DNA of 24,121 bases, taken from positions 1 to 24,121 of the forward strand of contig WIXG01000735.1 in assembly GCA_009869945.1 (NCBI GenBank), read 5' to 3'. Position numbers and translations under genes: made by a program. The notes beneath the pieces were generated by a model. The model was not told where the DNA came from. It saw only the letters and a list, made by a program, of their open reading frames with translations, and ran no database searches. How positions within the stretch are numbered: the stretch's first letter is position 1; the number at the start of each line of letters is the position of its first letter. Positions 1-10,771 of this stretch are shown piece by piece. The DNA comes from Mesaphorura yosii (taxonomy: Eukaryota > Arthropoda > Collembola > Poduromorpha > Tullbergiidae).

Positions 1-538
1 TGGACATATCATAAGAAGTCAAGACGATTGACCCGTCATTTGCCAGCATTAAAAACTTTAAAAGCATTTTCTGAATAATAAAGCATTAAAAAGCATTTTT
101 GAAGAAAGAGAAAACCAACAAACGGCTATTTAAAGCTTAAAGTAGGAAAAATGACTGGGATTGATTACCCGACATGAAAGTACTGCTTTTGTTCACCTTG
201 ATAACGAAATTTGCGCAATTTGTTGCTTCTGCATCGCAACGAGCGATAATGCTTTATTTAAATCAAGTCACAGTCACAGTAAGAAAGAGAAGGGAATTAG
301 AAGGGGAAGAGAGTCGGGCAGTCAGTCAGTCAGTAGTTGGAGTCTGAGTTGAATAAATGTCCATTCTCAGTCCGCAAGTATTTTCTGTATCAGTGTCCGT
401 GTCCGCGTCGGTCATTTATTCGTCAATCGTCACGCAGTAAGTCCTGTCGAGTCCAGTAAGGCGTCCGAGAGTTGTCCATTGGCCGTGCACATCCGAGCAG
501 CACAGCACACGCTCAATATAAATTAAGACCAGTTGACA

Positions 539-2240
539 ATGCCGAAATCCTCAGTTTCTGCTGTTAAACGTGCTCGGGAGTTCCCGAATACTGGCCTCAC
601 TTCTAGAAACTGCAAATTATGGTATGATTCGTGCACGGAGGAATTGGACTTCACTAAGAAGTCTACCGTGGAGCAACATTTAAAGTCAACTAAGCACAGG
701 AGACAGCACGGTAACTATTGGATACAAAAACAAAACTTAATGTAGTGTGATATGTTAATATTTGGTGTGCTTAATGTTTCAACAGAATCAGCAACCAAAG
801 CACTCTCCAACCAGCCTCGTATTGACGAGTTCAAAGACAATGTATGGAAGTCAATGGGCGAAGCATTCACACCAGCCGGCGTTCCACTGCACATATTTGG
901 TAATGCAAAAATTCGTGAATGGATTGGGAAAAATATTAAAAGTGGTCCGGCCCTGCCCAGTGTGACAACTCTGAGAGGGTTATTGACCGAATTCGGGCGA
1001 GACGACAAGGGTGATACTGTTCAACTGCTGAGAGGCAAGAAAATAGTCGTAGTAGCAGACGAATCGATTGATATCAAGAACAGAAAAATTCTTAACATCT
1101 TAGCAAAGCCACTGCAGCCTGATACAAAGTTTAAACTAATTTCATCGAAGGTCGTCCACAACTGCAATGCTCTAGAAGTTGCCACACAAATTGATTCTGT
1201 CCTAGCTGACCATTTCGTTGAAAAAAAGAATGTGAATTGTTTCATCTCCGATAATACCCCATACATGATACTCGTTGGTCAAAAACTAATGGCCCTTTGT
1301 GACAACAGGCTACATTCAACTTGCTGGGCGCATATTCTTCATCTTGCAGCTGAGGAATTAAGAAGTAATATGCCCGATGCCGATAAATTCATTTCCTCAA
1401 TGAAAGCAGCTCTCACGAAAGCACCTGCGCGGAGGAGCCTTTTGATTGATGTTTTGAAAGAACGGGACTGCATGCCATCTCTTCCTCCAGTTCCAGTTTT
1501 AACTCGTTGGACAACTTGGGTTGCGGCTGCTGACTACTACTGGAGAAATTTCGATGCATTTTGTCAAGAGGTCCAATGCTGACAGTGCTGCAATGAGGCA
1601 CTTGAAAGCAATGACAGAAAATGATACGATGGCACAGGAACTTGAGCGTTTAAGTAAAGTGTACCAGGGCCTGAAGTCATCGATTGAATATCTTGAAAAC
1701 GACTCCATCCCCGCTTCTAATGTTTCGCTGAATCTTACAGCAGTCGAAGAACTCTTAAAATGTTGCGGTCTAGATTCTCAAAAATTAAACCTGTACTTCG
1801 ACAACAAACATCCGGCCCTTCAGGTCTGGAAGGACGTTCAGTTCCTTGACCCTAGAAAGGCAGGCGACTTTTTCCAAAATGACAACGTTCCCGCATCTTT
1901 ACTCAAATTTGCCGACAACCCTATTCCGCTTGTAGAAACTCTTAAGTATAAAGTCATTGTTCAAAATGGGACGTTCCCTACTACAACTAATGCAGCCTTC
2001 GACTTTTGGAAAAAACATCGTGCAGAATTGCCTGAGTTATCCAAACTTGCATTGATAGCACTTAATGTTCCTGGCAGATGTGCATCCGTGGAAAGAAGTT
2101 TTTCGGTGTTAAAAAGATTATTTTCCAATCTACGTACTAACTTAACAGATGAAAATCTGGAAATTCACCTGAAGATTGCGTTCAACAAGCGTCAGCTTGA
2201 ACCGGATTACGATACTTTTTATGATTTTGACTCTGACTAA
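539..2240 (+). pseudogene. hAT transposase with CGGBP1-like zinc finger, one intron, one frameshift
   Basis: The ATG at 539 opens a zinc-finger segment (Cys pair, then HLKSTKH at about codons 46-52) resembling CGGBP1/BED-type fingers of hAT proteins. A 75-nt GT-AG intron (711-785) fits: it contains the in-frame TAG at 743-745 and restores the same frame on removal. Exon 2 carries hAT catalytic landmarks: ADESID (first acidic residue, GAC at 1058-1060), FISDNTPYM (second acidic residue), a STCWAHILHL C-x-x-H motif, and the C-terminal hATC dimerisation region around GRCASVERSFSVLKRL (about 2073-2120). Between about 1565 and 1582 the frame shifts by +1, and the first frame ends at the TGA at 1580-1582. 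Only one lesion is visible, so the copy is either recently inactivated or contains a sequence error. It would catalyse cut-and-paste transposition in the nucleus. Confidence 0.8.
711..785 (+). other. Intron of the hAT transposase
   Basis: The donor is CACG|GTAACT and the acceptor is TTTCAACAG|AATCAG. Its length of 75 nt is a multiple of three, and it contains the only stop codon between the zinc-finger exon and the catalytic exon. Size and signals match other introns in the window. Confidence 0.7.
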
Positions 2241-2335
2241 AATTTACCAATTATTTGTTTTAAAGTTTGTATTTTTATACTCGCAAAATTTAAAGCATTA
2301 TTTAAAGCGTTTTAAAAAAATTTTAAAGCATTAAA

Positions 2336-2410
2336 AAGCATTATTTGAGAAAAATAAAGCAGTATTTGAGAAAAAATAAAGCAGTATTTGAGAAAAAATA
2401 AAGCATTAAG
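2336..2410 (+). repeat. Subterminal tandem repeat of the hAT element
   Basis: Two perfect 22-bp units (AAAGCAGTATTTGAGAAAAAAT at 2356-2377 and 2378-2399, each one base short in this quoted order of description) are preceded by a variant unit ending at 2355 and followed by a partial unit, AAAGCATTAAG. Similar AAAGCATT words occur at the left end (56-104). A role in transposase binding is inferred from the family. Confidence 0.6.
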
Positions 2411-2445
2411 TCGTTGTCCTTGCTTATTAAGCATCAGGCACTTAC

Positions 2446-3546
2446 TCTCGGCAACAGTTTCAGATTCACATCAAACGTATCAGCATCAGTGAGCCTCCAC
2501 TTCCACTTCAAGACTATGATCTGCTCAATCCGCTGTTGCCTATCTTCATTGTAGAGCCGCCTCCTCGGTCGGATCCGGTCCCGTGCATTGTCCATCTATT
2601 AAGAAGATAGGTGCAGTCCAATTAAGGTTCCAGCCCATTATTAAGACTTGTATGTATGTTAAGAACCGTATCAACAAGCTGCTGGTCCAGATATGCTACC
2701 AAAACCATGTTCAACGCGTACTCCATGCATGCGGTGCCTCCAACCGCAAACAGGTAGGTTTGATGTCCAATTTGGGTAGTTAGATAAATGTAGAACACGA
2801 TCAGGAAGGTACTCTCAATCGTGCAGGTCAAGATAAGGAATCCAGCAACGCAGTTGTACATCCGGAAGTAAGACTTGAGGGTTTCCAGCTTTTCTGGATT
2901 GATAACCGCGTTCGTGGCTTCCTGAAACTCGTCCAGCAGCCATTGTCCAAGTAAAAGTACAATTCCTCGTGCCAACAGTTTGCCAGCCAGTAGAAACTTA
3001 ATTGCACCATGTGATAAGCGAAATAGGCGTGCAAGTACACTTGGGATCTGTGAAGGGTGAAATAGATCCTAATCTGACCAGAGAATGTCGAGTACGACGG
3101 TTATCGCGGTTCTAGCTATGGCTGCCACTGCAAATGTGATGACTAATGTGTAGTACAGTAGATTACTATCCCTCTTTGATGCTCCGAGTCCGGGTTCTGA
3201 TTTTGAACGAATGCAAGCAGTCAGCAATTCTCGAACTGGGGAAAGTTTCCACAAGACGATAACCCGTACGGGCGCATCAGACCAACACCAGAGTGTATTC
3301 AGACCATTCTCGAGTATCACCTTGGTTAGTGGTTGTCCAATTGAGGCGAGGCTGTCGGCTATCGCTTCGTGAGTGCTTCGCAGTGAAATGAGATACGTGG
3401 TCACAAGTGCGAGTAGGATGTAAGGCAGTAATCGCAGGTTTTAGTGATCTATTACACGTACTGATCGGGATCGGAATGCAGCCAGACAGGTAACCAGCAT
3501 ATAGGCAGCCTCGGGCCAGGAATGAGTTGAGCCTTCTGCAATTCAT
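2446..3546 (-). pseudogene. GrA: gustatory receptor pseudogene interrupted at its last intron by hAT
   Basis: This is a close paralogue of GrB. The N-terminus begins at the ATG at 3546 (LNSFLARGCLYAGYLSGC), and the middle and C-terminal parts match GrB closely (ARGIVLLLGQWLLD, NGLNTLWCWSD, LKWKWRLT). Lesions: a frameshift near 3430-3445 between the N-terminal frame and the remainder; an in-frame TAG at 3069-3071; and a weak splice donor (GTTCTT at 2666). Exon 2 runs 2595-2446 and corresponds to fused GrB exons 2 and 3, ending at a good donor AGA|GTAAGT. The final exon carrying transmembrane segment 7 is absent: immediately beyond the donor lies the right end of the hAT element. In insects this family forms ligand-gated cation channels in chemosensory neurons. 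An overlapping upstream reading frame at 3667-3547 is of unknown meaning. Confidence 0.8.
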
Positions 3547-3780
3547 TCCTGTTTAGATTACCTGCTGCCTCCAACTTCTTCAGTTCGGTCACCAACGTGG
3601 ATCGGGCTTTGAACAGCAGATCAGAGACAGAGATCATGGACGAAGTTGTAATCAATTGAAGTGCCACACTTTATTGAATTTGACATCAAGAAAATGAGTC
3701 AACAATCAACAAGATGACTGACAGAACAGAACTCCGCATTAAGTACACAATGCATGCAACATAATGAATGTACCATCTTA

Positions 3781-5204
3781 TTAAGTACGCCTGAAGCTAG
3801 CCGTGTCTTCCGCGATTTTAAGCTGAAACATAAACATGACGTAGGCCATGATGGTGCCGGCAATCTGCAATCAATTGAAAGGTTCTTAATAAACTATTTT
3901 AGTTATCTGATATGCCGTCCTTGCCTTGGGGAGAAAGTTCAGGTTTACGTCAAACACATTTGACGCTGTGAGCCTCCATTTCCATTTCAGAACGTCCGAG
4001 CTTGCGGTCAGTGTCTTTTAGAAGAAAATGGAGAAGATCAAGGATGACATGTTAACTTAGGTAACATAGGATGAGTATTAACTTACGCCATAGTCTTGCT
4101 GCTTGATCATTCCATCCATGTTCTGTGGGTTAATCAACGTTGACCAGATCAGTTCCTTGGCTTTCTCCATCTATTAGAAGTTAGAATGTTAGAAGTCAAT
4201 CTTTTGCTGTCTGCTTAGGCAAGACGAACAATGTTTCTTCGTACCGTGTCCAAAAACTGCTGACCCAGATACGCTACCAAGAACAGGTTCAACACATACT
4301 CAACACAAGCTGATCCACCCGTCACAATGAAAACGGTTTGATGATCAGATTGCGCAGCGCGATAAATGTAGAGCACAACAAGGAAAGTGCTCTCAAAAGC
4401 AAAGGTCAAGATGAAGAATCCAGCTACGTTGTTGTACGAAGTGAAGAGGGACTTGAGGGCATCGAATTTCTTCCTGAACGAGACGTCAGTGTCGGGTATC
4501 CACACTCTACCGTTCGTGATCGTGTCCTCAAGCTCCGCCACATGTGCCAAGTACCGGTCTAGCAACCACTGTCCAAGCAGGAGTACAATTCCACGTGCCA
4601 CCAGTTTGCCAATCAGTGACATCAACTCGTTCAGCGCCAAGAGGGCTTTTGCAGCGAGGCTGGATACTTGATACAGGTGATAGAGCAGGCCTGGTGAGTC
4701 AGAGACGAAGAATAATTCAAGATCCCAGACGACAGAGTCAGCGACAACTATGATGAGTGTTCTCAGTGTTGCCGCAATTACAAAGGCAAGGAACAAGACG
4801 TAGAATACACATCGCTTTGGGCGCAGATCAGGATGCAAGGCCAGGAGGGGCCGGTTAGACTTGCACCCAATGCAGGCATCCAGCAATTCCCGGAGCTCCG
4901 TGAGCTTCCACAAGATGATAACCCGTACAGAAACATCAGACCAAGACCAAAGGAGGTTCAGGCCAATGTCGAGGATGACTTTTGTTGGTAGTTTACCAAG
5001 GGCTCCAGAAATATCAGCGGTTGCTTCGTCTAGACACATTAATGCAGTGCCGATAAGTGAAAGCAGTACGTACGTCTTGGCTATAATCGCCAACCATGGC
5101 CTTCGTGCTGGTGCTGGCACTGGAACTGGCAAACAACCGGATAGGTAACCAAGATACAGGCAACCGCGGGCCAGGCTCGAGTTCAGCCTGGAGTAGAAGT
5201 CCAT
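3781..5204 (-). CDS. GrB: intact gustatory-type chemoreceptor (four exons)
   Basis: Four exons, all joined in phase 0, give about 405 residues, a normal length for the family. Exon 1 is 5204-4245 (the ATG at 5204 follows an upstream in-frame stop), exon 2 is 4170-4087, exon 3 is 4014-3925 and exon 4 is 3864-3781. Introns are 74, 72 and 60 nt; the last starts with GC (AAG|GCAAGG) instead of GT. Hydrophobic segments recur through exon 1. The last exon contains AGTIMAYVMFMFQL, a variant of the TYhhhhhQF signature of gustatory receptor segment 7. Three phase-0 introns near the C-terminus are an ancestral hallmark of insect Gr genes. The protein should sit in the dendrite membrane of a chemosensory neuron; no ligand can be inferred. 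The only alternative I consider is another member of the same superfamily. Neighbours GrA and GrC are paralogues in the same orientation. Confidence 0.85.
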
Positions 5205-6432
5205 GTTCAAGTCCAGCGTCCCGCTTTAATTCCGTATGCATATTGATCGATCACCCTTCCTTACACTTAGGCTTTGGAACTTTATAAATGAATGGTTGAA
5301 TAACCAAGTATATAATTTGGAATGTTTGTGCAGTGCTACAGTGAATAAGGATGAGTTAATCAAGTGAAGTGCTCCTCGTTTATTGACGTGAATGACAAGG
5401 ACATTTAGGACGCATGCAATTTTCTCCAGTTTGAAGGTCTAAGAATGGGCATTGGAACATGGATCACGGATTCAGTGAAGTGTGAATTCCATTTCTTGAA
5501 GGTCCAAGTATCCAATCCAGTTCAGTTCAAGCCCCGTTTGTGTTCTTGCTTCTGTATGAATGAAATGAAATCATACTTGTACGATTTTCGATAAGGCAAA
5601 ATTCTTTCGTACACGCGCGCACGTATTTGCACGTATCAGTTTTGATTTACAGCTCGCAAAGCTGATCTAGCAGCTTAGAGTTGGTTAAGATAAATCCGTC
5701 CTTACAGTTACACGCCTTCGAACGCGTACAGGGAAGCTGCAGATAAGCCAACTCCAGCATAGGATGAACGGCTTTTCCTCATAAATTCAGCTCTAGCTCA
5801 CCTTCAACTTGACTTCTTGGCTTAATTTCACGTTCATTAGTTAATTTTAGCCAACACCCAGACGCTAGACCTTCGTGTGTGTTAATCTTATGATCCTTCT
5901 TGTCAAAAACTGGACCGGAGTACTTTTATAGCACGCTATCAATCAATGAATCAAATTATATTGTGCTAGAATCAACTGCACTGCTTTTAATCCCTGGTCC
6001 GCAAAGTACGCGGGTACAACTTCAAGAGCACAAGGACAACGCGCATTTTAGGCCACCACGTTAAAAATGGGTCACCTTTTTCTGCACTAGGTTTTCACGG
6101 CTTAATTTGGATCAATCTTCCTCTGTCTGGTCCAACCCGTAAAATTAATCTGAAATTTTAGGTCTCAATAAGTCAGTGCAGTGAAATGACGAGCTAAGCT
6201 AAACTCAGCTTGCGAGGAATTCGGGGTTTTAAGGTTCAAGAATCATGATTTATGAAGCGTATCTTAATAAGCTGAGCAAGACCTGGGTCAGTCAATCAGA
6301 AAAGTCAAGGACAATATGAAATGGAACCCCTGCAGCTTCTAAATTTCAGAGTCACATGCAACGCAGCTGAGCCGAAGTCAAAGCCAAATTCTATATCCAG
6401 TCGCACAAGAAATTGACAGCCCTTCCCCCAAA
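5205..6432. other. Intergenic region between GrB and the chitin-binding gene
   Basis: No convincing reading frame, RNA gene or mobile element was seen. The sequence is AT-rich and of ordinary complexity. It should hold the GrB promoter (minus strand) and the promoter and 5' UTR of the gene starting at 6433, but I cannot point to specific sites. Confidence 0.5.
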
Positions 6433-7243
6433 ATGGGTTTCAAGATTTTTTTAGTCTTGGCCGCCTCCGTGTGCCTGGCCAATGCAGCGGCAACCAAGAA
6501 AGTAGGCACACGGGGTGCCGCCAATAAGTGCGATTCTAATTCAGGCTCCTTGTTTCAACAATTTCCAGTGACATTGATGGAGGAGTCGGTCCATTTCCTT
6601 GGTACGACTGCAGTGAGCGTGAAACAGGCAACTACAATCACCTGTCAGACTACAGCAAGTACATGGCACTGAAGCACATCTCGCCTACGAAATGCTCTGC
6701 GCTCCCTGCAACTATGATCTGGTCAGGTGTCCTGACTTGGTTCTGCATTACCATCAGGCAACCGACCAATGCCTGTTTGTTGACGAAGCTGGCTGCGCTG
6801 GAGGAAGAGAAGACTCAAAGACGACACTTCGTGATGATGACGGCGGCAGTGAAGAAGATACGACGGCCGCTCCATCGAACCCACCCCGCTGCCCAATGCC
6901 CGGCGATGCGTGTGACCCAGATGACTGCGATCTTTGTGGTTATTGTCACGATTACGTGCGGTGCAAAAGAGAAGATAGTGACCACAGGGGCAAGGGCAAG
7001 AATGGCACTGTTACTCCCGGCAGATGCAACCCCAATCACAACTTCTACTTCAACCCTAACCGAGAAGGAAGCGATATCCACGGCGGAATTTGCGAATTGG
7101 CGATTTGTCCCATTGAAGTCTTGACTTGAATACCACTGGTCAAATTGCAGAAACTTGGTCCAGAATGCTGCGAACTCGTGTACATTGGACCAGTACGCAA
7201 GATGACCCGTCGCAAAGAAGGACAGATGACTAAGTACACGTAA
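6433..7243 (+). pseudogene. Secreted chitin-binding (peritrophin-A/CBM14-like) protein, interrupted
   Basis: The ATG at 6433 opens a clear signal peptide (MGFKIFLVLAASVCLANA). Downstream, two Cys-spaced segments look like CBM14 chitin-binding domains: one ends with the spacing C-P-D-L...C-L-F-V-D-E-A-G-C (about 6730-6800), the second with C-N-P-N...F-N-P...G-I-C (about 7023-7095), separated by an acidic/Thr-rich linker. Coding signal moves between frames twice, somewhere in 6540-6600 and again at about 6655-6665; each step is what loss of one base would cause. An in-frame TGA at 7127-7129 separates a further Cys-containing tail that stays open to the TAA at 7241-7243. A 41-nt intron could explain the first shift but would be shorter than every other intron here. 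The family binds chitin in cuticle or the peritrophic matrix. It is either a decayed gene or a live one with sequence errors. Confidence 0.6.
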
Positions 7244-8092
7244 ATGATACAGGCTTGGAGTGCAGGAGTCGGATGAAGGCGAAGGTGAAGTAGACGAAGA
7301 GGGTAACTGCAACGGCCTGCCATCGACGTAAACCGGGGACGGAGGAGACGACGGACACAGTTTGTTTGCAGGGGTGCCAATGGAGGGGACTCGCGTGGAA
7401 GCGCTCACCAATGTGAAAATACAGTCGTAGACACCGGTGAGCTTCTTCGGACAACATGCCGGTCAATTTTAGGATAAGAAGATAAGATTGTGCAAGGTGG
7501 CCGTGTAAGAAAGTGCAAGTTCAGTGAAAACAGAAGTAGAAATGTCAGCTCACTTTTTTGAAGCTCGAGTCGATCTTTAACTTGGTTGCAAGGAGCAGGC
7601 TTGAGACGGGAAGAAGTCAATAATTATTTTCGCAGCAATTCAAATTGAGGGATTTACATACTGAAGTTGAGACGAGCTTTCTTCTCATAATCTAATCACC
7701 GGTTATTTGTGGTTTGATGTCAATTTTCGTAATAAATTAACCATTAAAACAAGAGCCGGGCCTGTCTGCCCATTCAAAATTACTTGGGCTCTACAATAAT
7801 TTCGGACGACCTGGGTCGTAATATTTTGCGCAACCTATTCATAGACAGTTTTCGACTAATAAGTGTGATAAGTGTCAAATCGTTGTCGTCCATCCAGTCA
7901 CCAATATTGGAAAGTGGCAACCCGCAGACGCCACGTTTAAGAAGGAATGAGGAGGATGCCGAGGAGTGGACCTGCTGTGCTGTGCTACTGATGCCGAACT
8001 GCTTAATTAAGTTAATTGCTTTAATCATAACCCTAACTATTAACTACTTGCTCGATTTTTGTACATTGTACTGATTGTATAGGTTGAAACTT
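7244..8092. other. Intergenic region downstream of GrC
   Basis: No gene is supported. An AATAAA at 7731-7736 could be a distant poly(A) signal for the plus-strand gene upstream. The stretch from about 7684 to 7795 resembles about 9495-9600, which lies in the same position relative to GrD, so it is part of a duplicated 3' flank. A 97-codon open frame at 7784-8074 has no recognisable features. Confidence 0.5.
7684..7795. repeat. Copy 1 of duplicated receptor 3' flank
   Basis: It shares ATAATCTAATCA near its start and an AATTACTT(G/A)G(G/A)(G/C)-type end with 9495-9600. Both copies lie just downstream (in receptor orientation) of a matching last exon, GrC at 8093 and GrD at about 9655. Similarity is partial and judged by eye. 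Confidence 0.45.
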
Positions 8093-9418
8093 TCATGAAG
8101 CTTTGTCTGGTTGCAGTTTGGACGTGTCTTCTGCAATTTTCAGTTGAAACATAAACATGATGTACGTCATTACAGTCCCTGCAGCCTGCAATTGTAGACA
8201 TTAGAAATCGCAATTTAACGGAGGTCCATCGTTCATTACTGATTACTGATTACTGACCGCTGGCAGAAGTCCCAGATTAATATGGAACAAATTGGCAGAA
8301 AGTTTCCAGTCCCACTTTAATACGAGTGAAGTTGAAGTGTTTATCTGCAGTATATGTTTACTGACCTAGTTATACAACATGACCATCACCATGACCGTTA
8401 GATTAGGAGGCTATGAGCTTACAGAGTCGTCCAATTTCCCACCGTGCAGGGTCACAAAGTCATTCCTAGCCACCAAAATCCTTTCCTTTGCTTGCTCCAT
8501 CGTGTCCACGAATCGCTGCCCGACATACGCAATCAGAACGACGGCCATGACATGCTCCAAGGACCCCAACGGACTCGAGATTACATAGTATGCATGACGT
8601 GTAAATTGAATACTCCGATAAGTGTAAATTACAACAAGGAATACACTTTCCGTGATGGTTATCAGGATGAGTTTTCCAGCTACATTGTTGTACATGTTAA
8701 AAGTACATTTCAGGGCCTGGAATTTCTTGGAGATTACGGCCAAGTGGTTGGGATTCCATGTAGTCCTTAGAATGTGCTCGAATTCGGAGACGAAGGCCAA
8801 GTAGCGCTCAAGCAATGAGTGACCAACCAAGCACACGAGTCCACGTGAAGCTAGTTTGCTAGCTAATACTAAGAATTGGTGGAAGATGATAAAGATGCTA
8901 AAGCCGAATGGTGAAAAATTCCTAAACATCCATCCGTACACTGCGCCTACGCTCCCATACGCCAACTGTGCATTTGTCAAGCTAAACACCACCGTGACAC
9001 CAACTTTCACGGTAACTACGACCAAGAAGGCTCCCACCAGGCCAAAGAATATCGATTTGTCTCGAGTGTGAGTCGATTTACCATCTTCAACGGCCAACAG
9101 CTGTTTTAGTGCTCTGTGCTTGGCTAGAAATACAATTCGTGCAGCGATATCGCCAATGCACCAAAAGATATTCGTACCATTGTCCAAGATCAACTGTGAG
9201 ACTGATTGTGGACCCGTGCTTTGAAGATTCACTGTGATTAGCGAGTCTATGGCAATCATCATGTCCCAGGTTAGTAAGAGGATAGGATACCCCGTCGCTA
9301 AGGAGGTCCAGATCCATTTCTGACGGCTGCAGCTGACTGGAATTGGAATACAGCCGAAAGTGCGCCCTAAGCAGAGCCAGCAACGAACCAAGAGCAAGTT
9401 TAGCTTCGTGTAATTCAT
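8093..9418 (-). CDS. GrC: intact gustatory-type chemoreceptor (three exons)
   Basis: Three exons in phase 0 encode about 391 residues: exon 1 is 9418-8423 from the ATG at 9418, exon 2 is 8344-8258, exon 3 is 8185-8093. Introns are 78 and 72 nt with GTAAGC/CTGCAG and GTCAGT/TTGCAG signals. Exon 1 matches GrB along its length but continues without a break through the site of GrB intron 1 (VDTMEQAKERI, against LDT then MEKAKELI in GrB). The last exon holds AGTVMTYIMFMFQLKIAED, a close match to the segment-7 signature (TYhhhhhQ). No stop or frameshift is present, so the gene looks functional. The predicted role is a ligand-gated receptor channel in chemosensory neurons with unknown ligand. The relic GrD just upstream (higher coordinates) is its closest copy. 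Confidence 0.85.
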
Positions 9419-9494
9419 TTCTGAAGTTCAGCCTGCTCAATTACGCCTGCATGTCGACTAACTGGCGATTCGGGACATTCGCGAAATTTGATTT

Positions 9495-9600
9495 CCCATC
9501 ATAATCTAATCATTCTAATGCTATTTGTACGAAATTATGTACATGAGGTTAATGAGGACAAAAGGTGTGACCGACCATTTTGCCCCCAATTACTTAGAGT
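9495..9600. repeat. Copy 2 of duplicated receptor 3' flank
   Basis: This matches 7684-7795 and lies between the GrC start and the GrD last exon, showing that the receptor and its 3' flank were duplicated together in tandem. Confidence 0.45.
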
Positions 9601-9651
9601 TGGTTTAGGTACCCACTCACAGTAATAATAGCATGATACAAAGAAACTTAC

Positions 9652-9975
9652 ATGAAGCTTGGCCCGACTGCAGTTTGGACGTGTCTTCTGCAATTTTCAG
9701 TTCAAACATAAACGTTTAGGTTATACAAACCTAATATGTACGTCATTACAGTTCCTGCAATTGCACTTGAACAATGATAAAGAGCCGTATTTGAACGAAT
9801 CCTACCGCAATACTACATTCTTACCACCGACAGCACAAGTTTGCTGTGACTTTGTTGAAGATGATTGTCTTGAACATGAATGGTGCAAAACTGTTGTACA
9901 TCAAGTCGTACACTTTACCTACACCCACAAATGCCAACTCTGTGTTTACCCAGCTAAACTGCAGTGTGACCCCGA
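9652..9975 (-). pseudogene. GrD: deleted gustatory receptor relic
   Basis: Two stretches match GrC. About 9652-9760 is nearly identical to the GrC last exon (the segment encoding FQLKIAEDTSKLQ), but a 22-bp insertion containing a 7-bp inverted repeat breaks it at 9714-9735. About 9850-9973 encodes a stretch related to GrC GVTVVFS...NAQLAY...VGAVYGWMF...SPF. The sequence that separates these in GrC (about 700 bp including two introns and the end of exon 1) is mostly missing, and no N-terminal half could be found upstream. It cannot encode a receptor. The short open frame over the relic continues into unrelated sequence up to 10108. Confidence 0.7.
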
Positions 9976-9989
9976 AATTATATGAGGAG

Positions 9990-10771
9990 CCACGATACGC
10001 GAGCACAGTTCCACCCTTTTGATTTTTTCTCACTTGTGCCATTTTCACAACAAGCGCTTCTTCAATTAAAATGTGTACAACACAAAAGTAAAAATAACTA
10101 AAACACAAAGATTAATACTAAAATCGCTATTAGTCAGTGAAATATAATAAAATAACACTTGTGCTAAGGTTAGCTTGCGCGAGTTTGACTAAAATTTGAA
10201 AATGGTGCTATCCGCCTTCAGTTGAGCATGCAAAAGCTTGCTTTCGTAAGCGTCAACTGTCCAATCCTTGGTATCATTAAGGTCACAGGTTCAACTACGC
10301 TTGGCATCAAATATTTTTGATCTGCGACTGATTCCTTAGACAATTTCAAGTCACTTTCACTTATAAATGTTTTCAAAAATGTTAACCGTTTTGAAAATAT
10401 TTTGATTACAAGTTTTCAGAATTTTGGTGAACTGAAAGGAGATTGTCCTCCTCGCCGCGGTTCCTTTTCGTTCTGCTGACTTGGCAAAGAAGTTGTGATA
10501 ATCTTTTTGAATAGCTGTGACGGTCTCTATGTGATAAGGAAGTTGATAAGAACTTTAGATAATGAAATCGCTTGGTGCACTGGTGCCTACGTATTTGCAT
10601 CGCCACTTGAAGCGAGTAATCTGAGAAATGCAAGTAAAATTTATTGACTTAGCCCACATTTACAACAAACGAACCATTGCCCCGTTAAAATTATTCGTTA
10701 CCCGGCAACGCAATTAGCCAATTGCACTTCCACTTTTCTGACTGCTATCTTCAAGTAAACGTGCAATGCTC
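9990..10771. other. Gene-free stretch
   Basis: No gene, RNA or mobile element is supported. The sequence is AT-rich around 10060-10160 and has only short accidental open frames. Confidence 0.5.

Larger units (their letters stand above)
1..2440 (+). mobile_element. hAT-superfamily DNA transposon, left end probably outside the window
   Basis: The region holds an hAT transposase gene flanked on both sides by A-rich stretches built from AAAGCATT-like words (about 56-104 on the left, 2292-2410 on the right). Subterminal repeats of this kind are common in hAT elements, where they serve as transposase-binding sites (family knowledge). I could not identify convincing terminal inverted repeats or an 8-bp target duplication, so the exact ends are unknown; the right end must lie between the last repeat (about 2410) and the GrA splice donor at 2445. 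The upstream 1-538 has no other gene; it contains a TATA-like AATATAAAT just before the start and several AGTC tetramer repeats near 316-335. Confidence 0.75.

Noticed and set aside
161..352. 63-codon frame upstream of the hAT gene
   Set aside because: It starts with TTG and has no recognisable features; it lies in the element's subterminal and 5' UTR region.
3547..3667. Minus-strand frame upstream of GrA as an extra N-terminal exon
   Set aside because: It is in a different frame from GrA and only a 13-nt GT-AG interval could join it; GrB and GrC have no equivalent.
5205..5210. GrB start two codons upstream
   Set aside because: The codon at 5210 is TTG; the first ATG in frame is at 5204.
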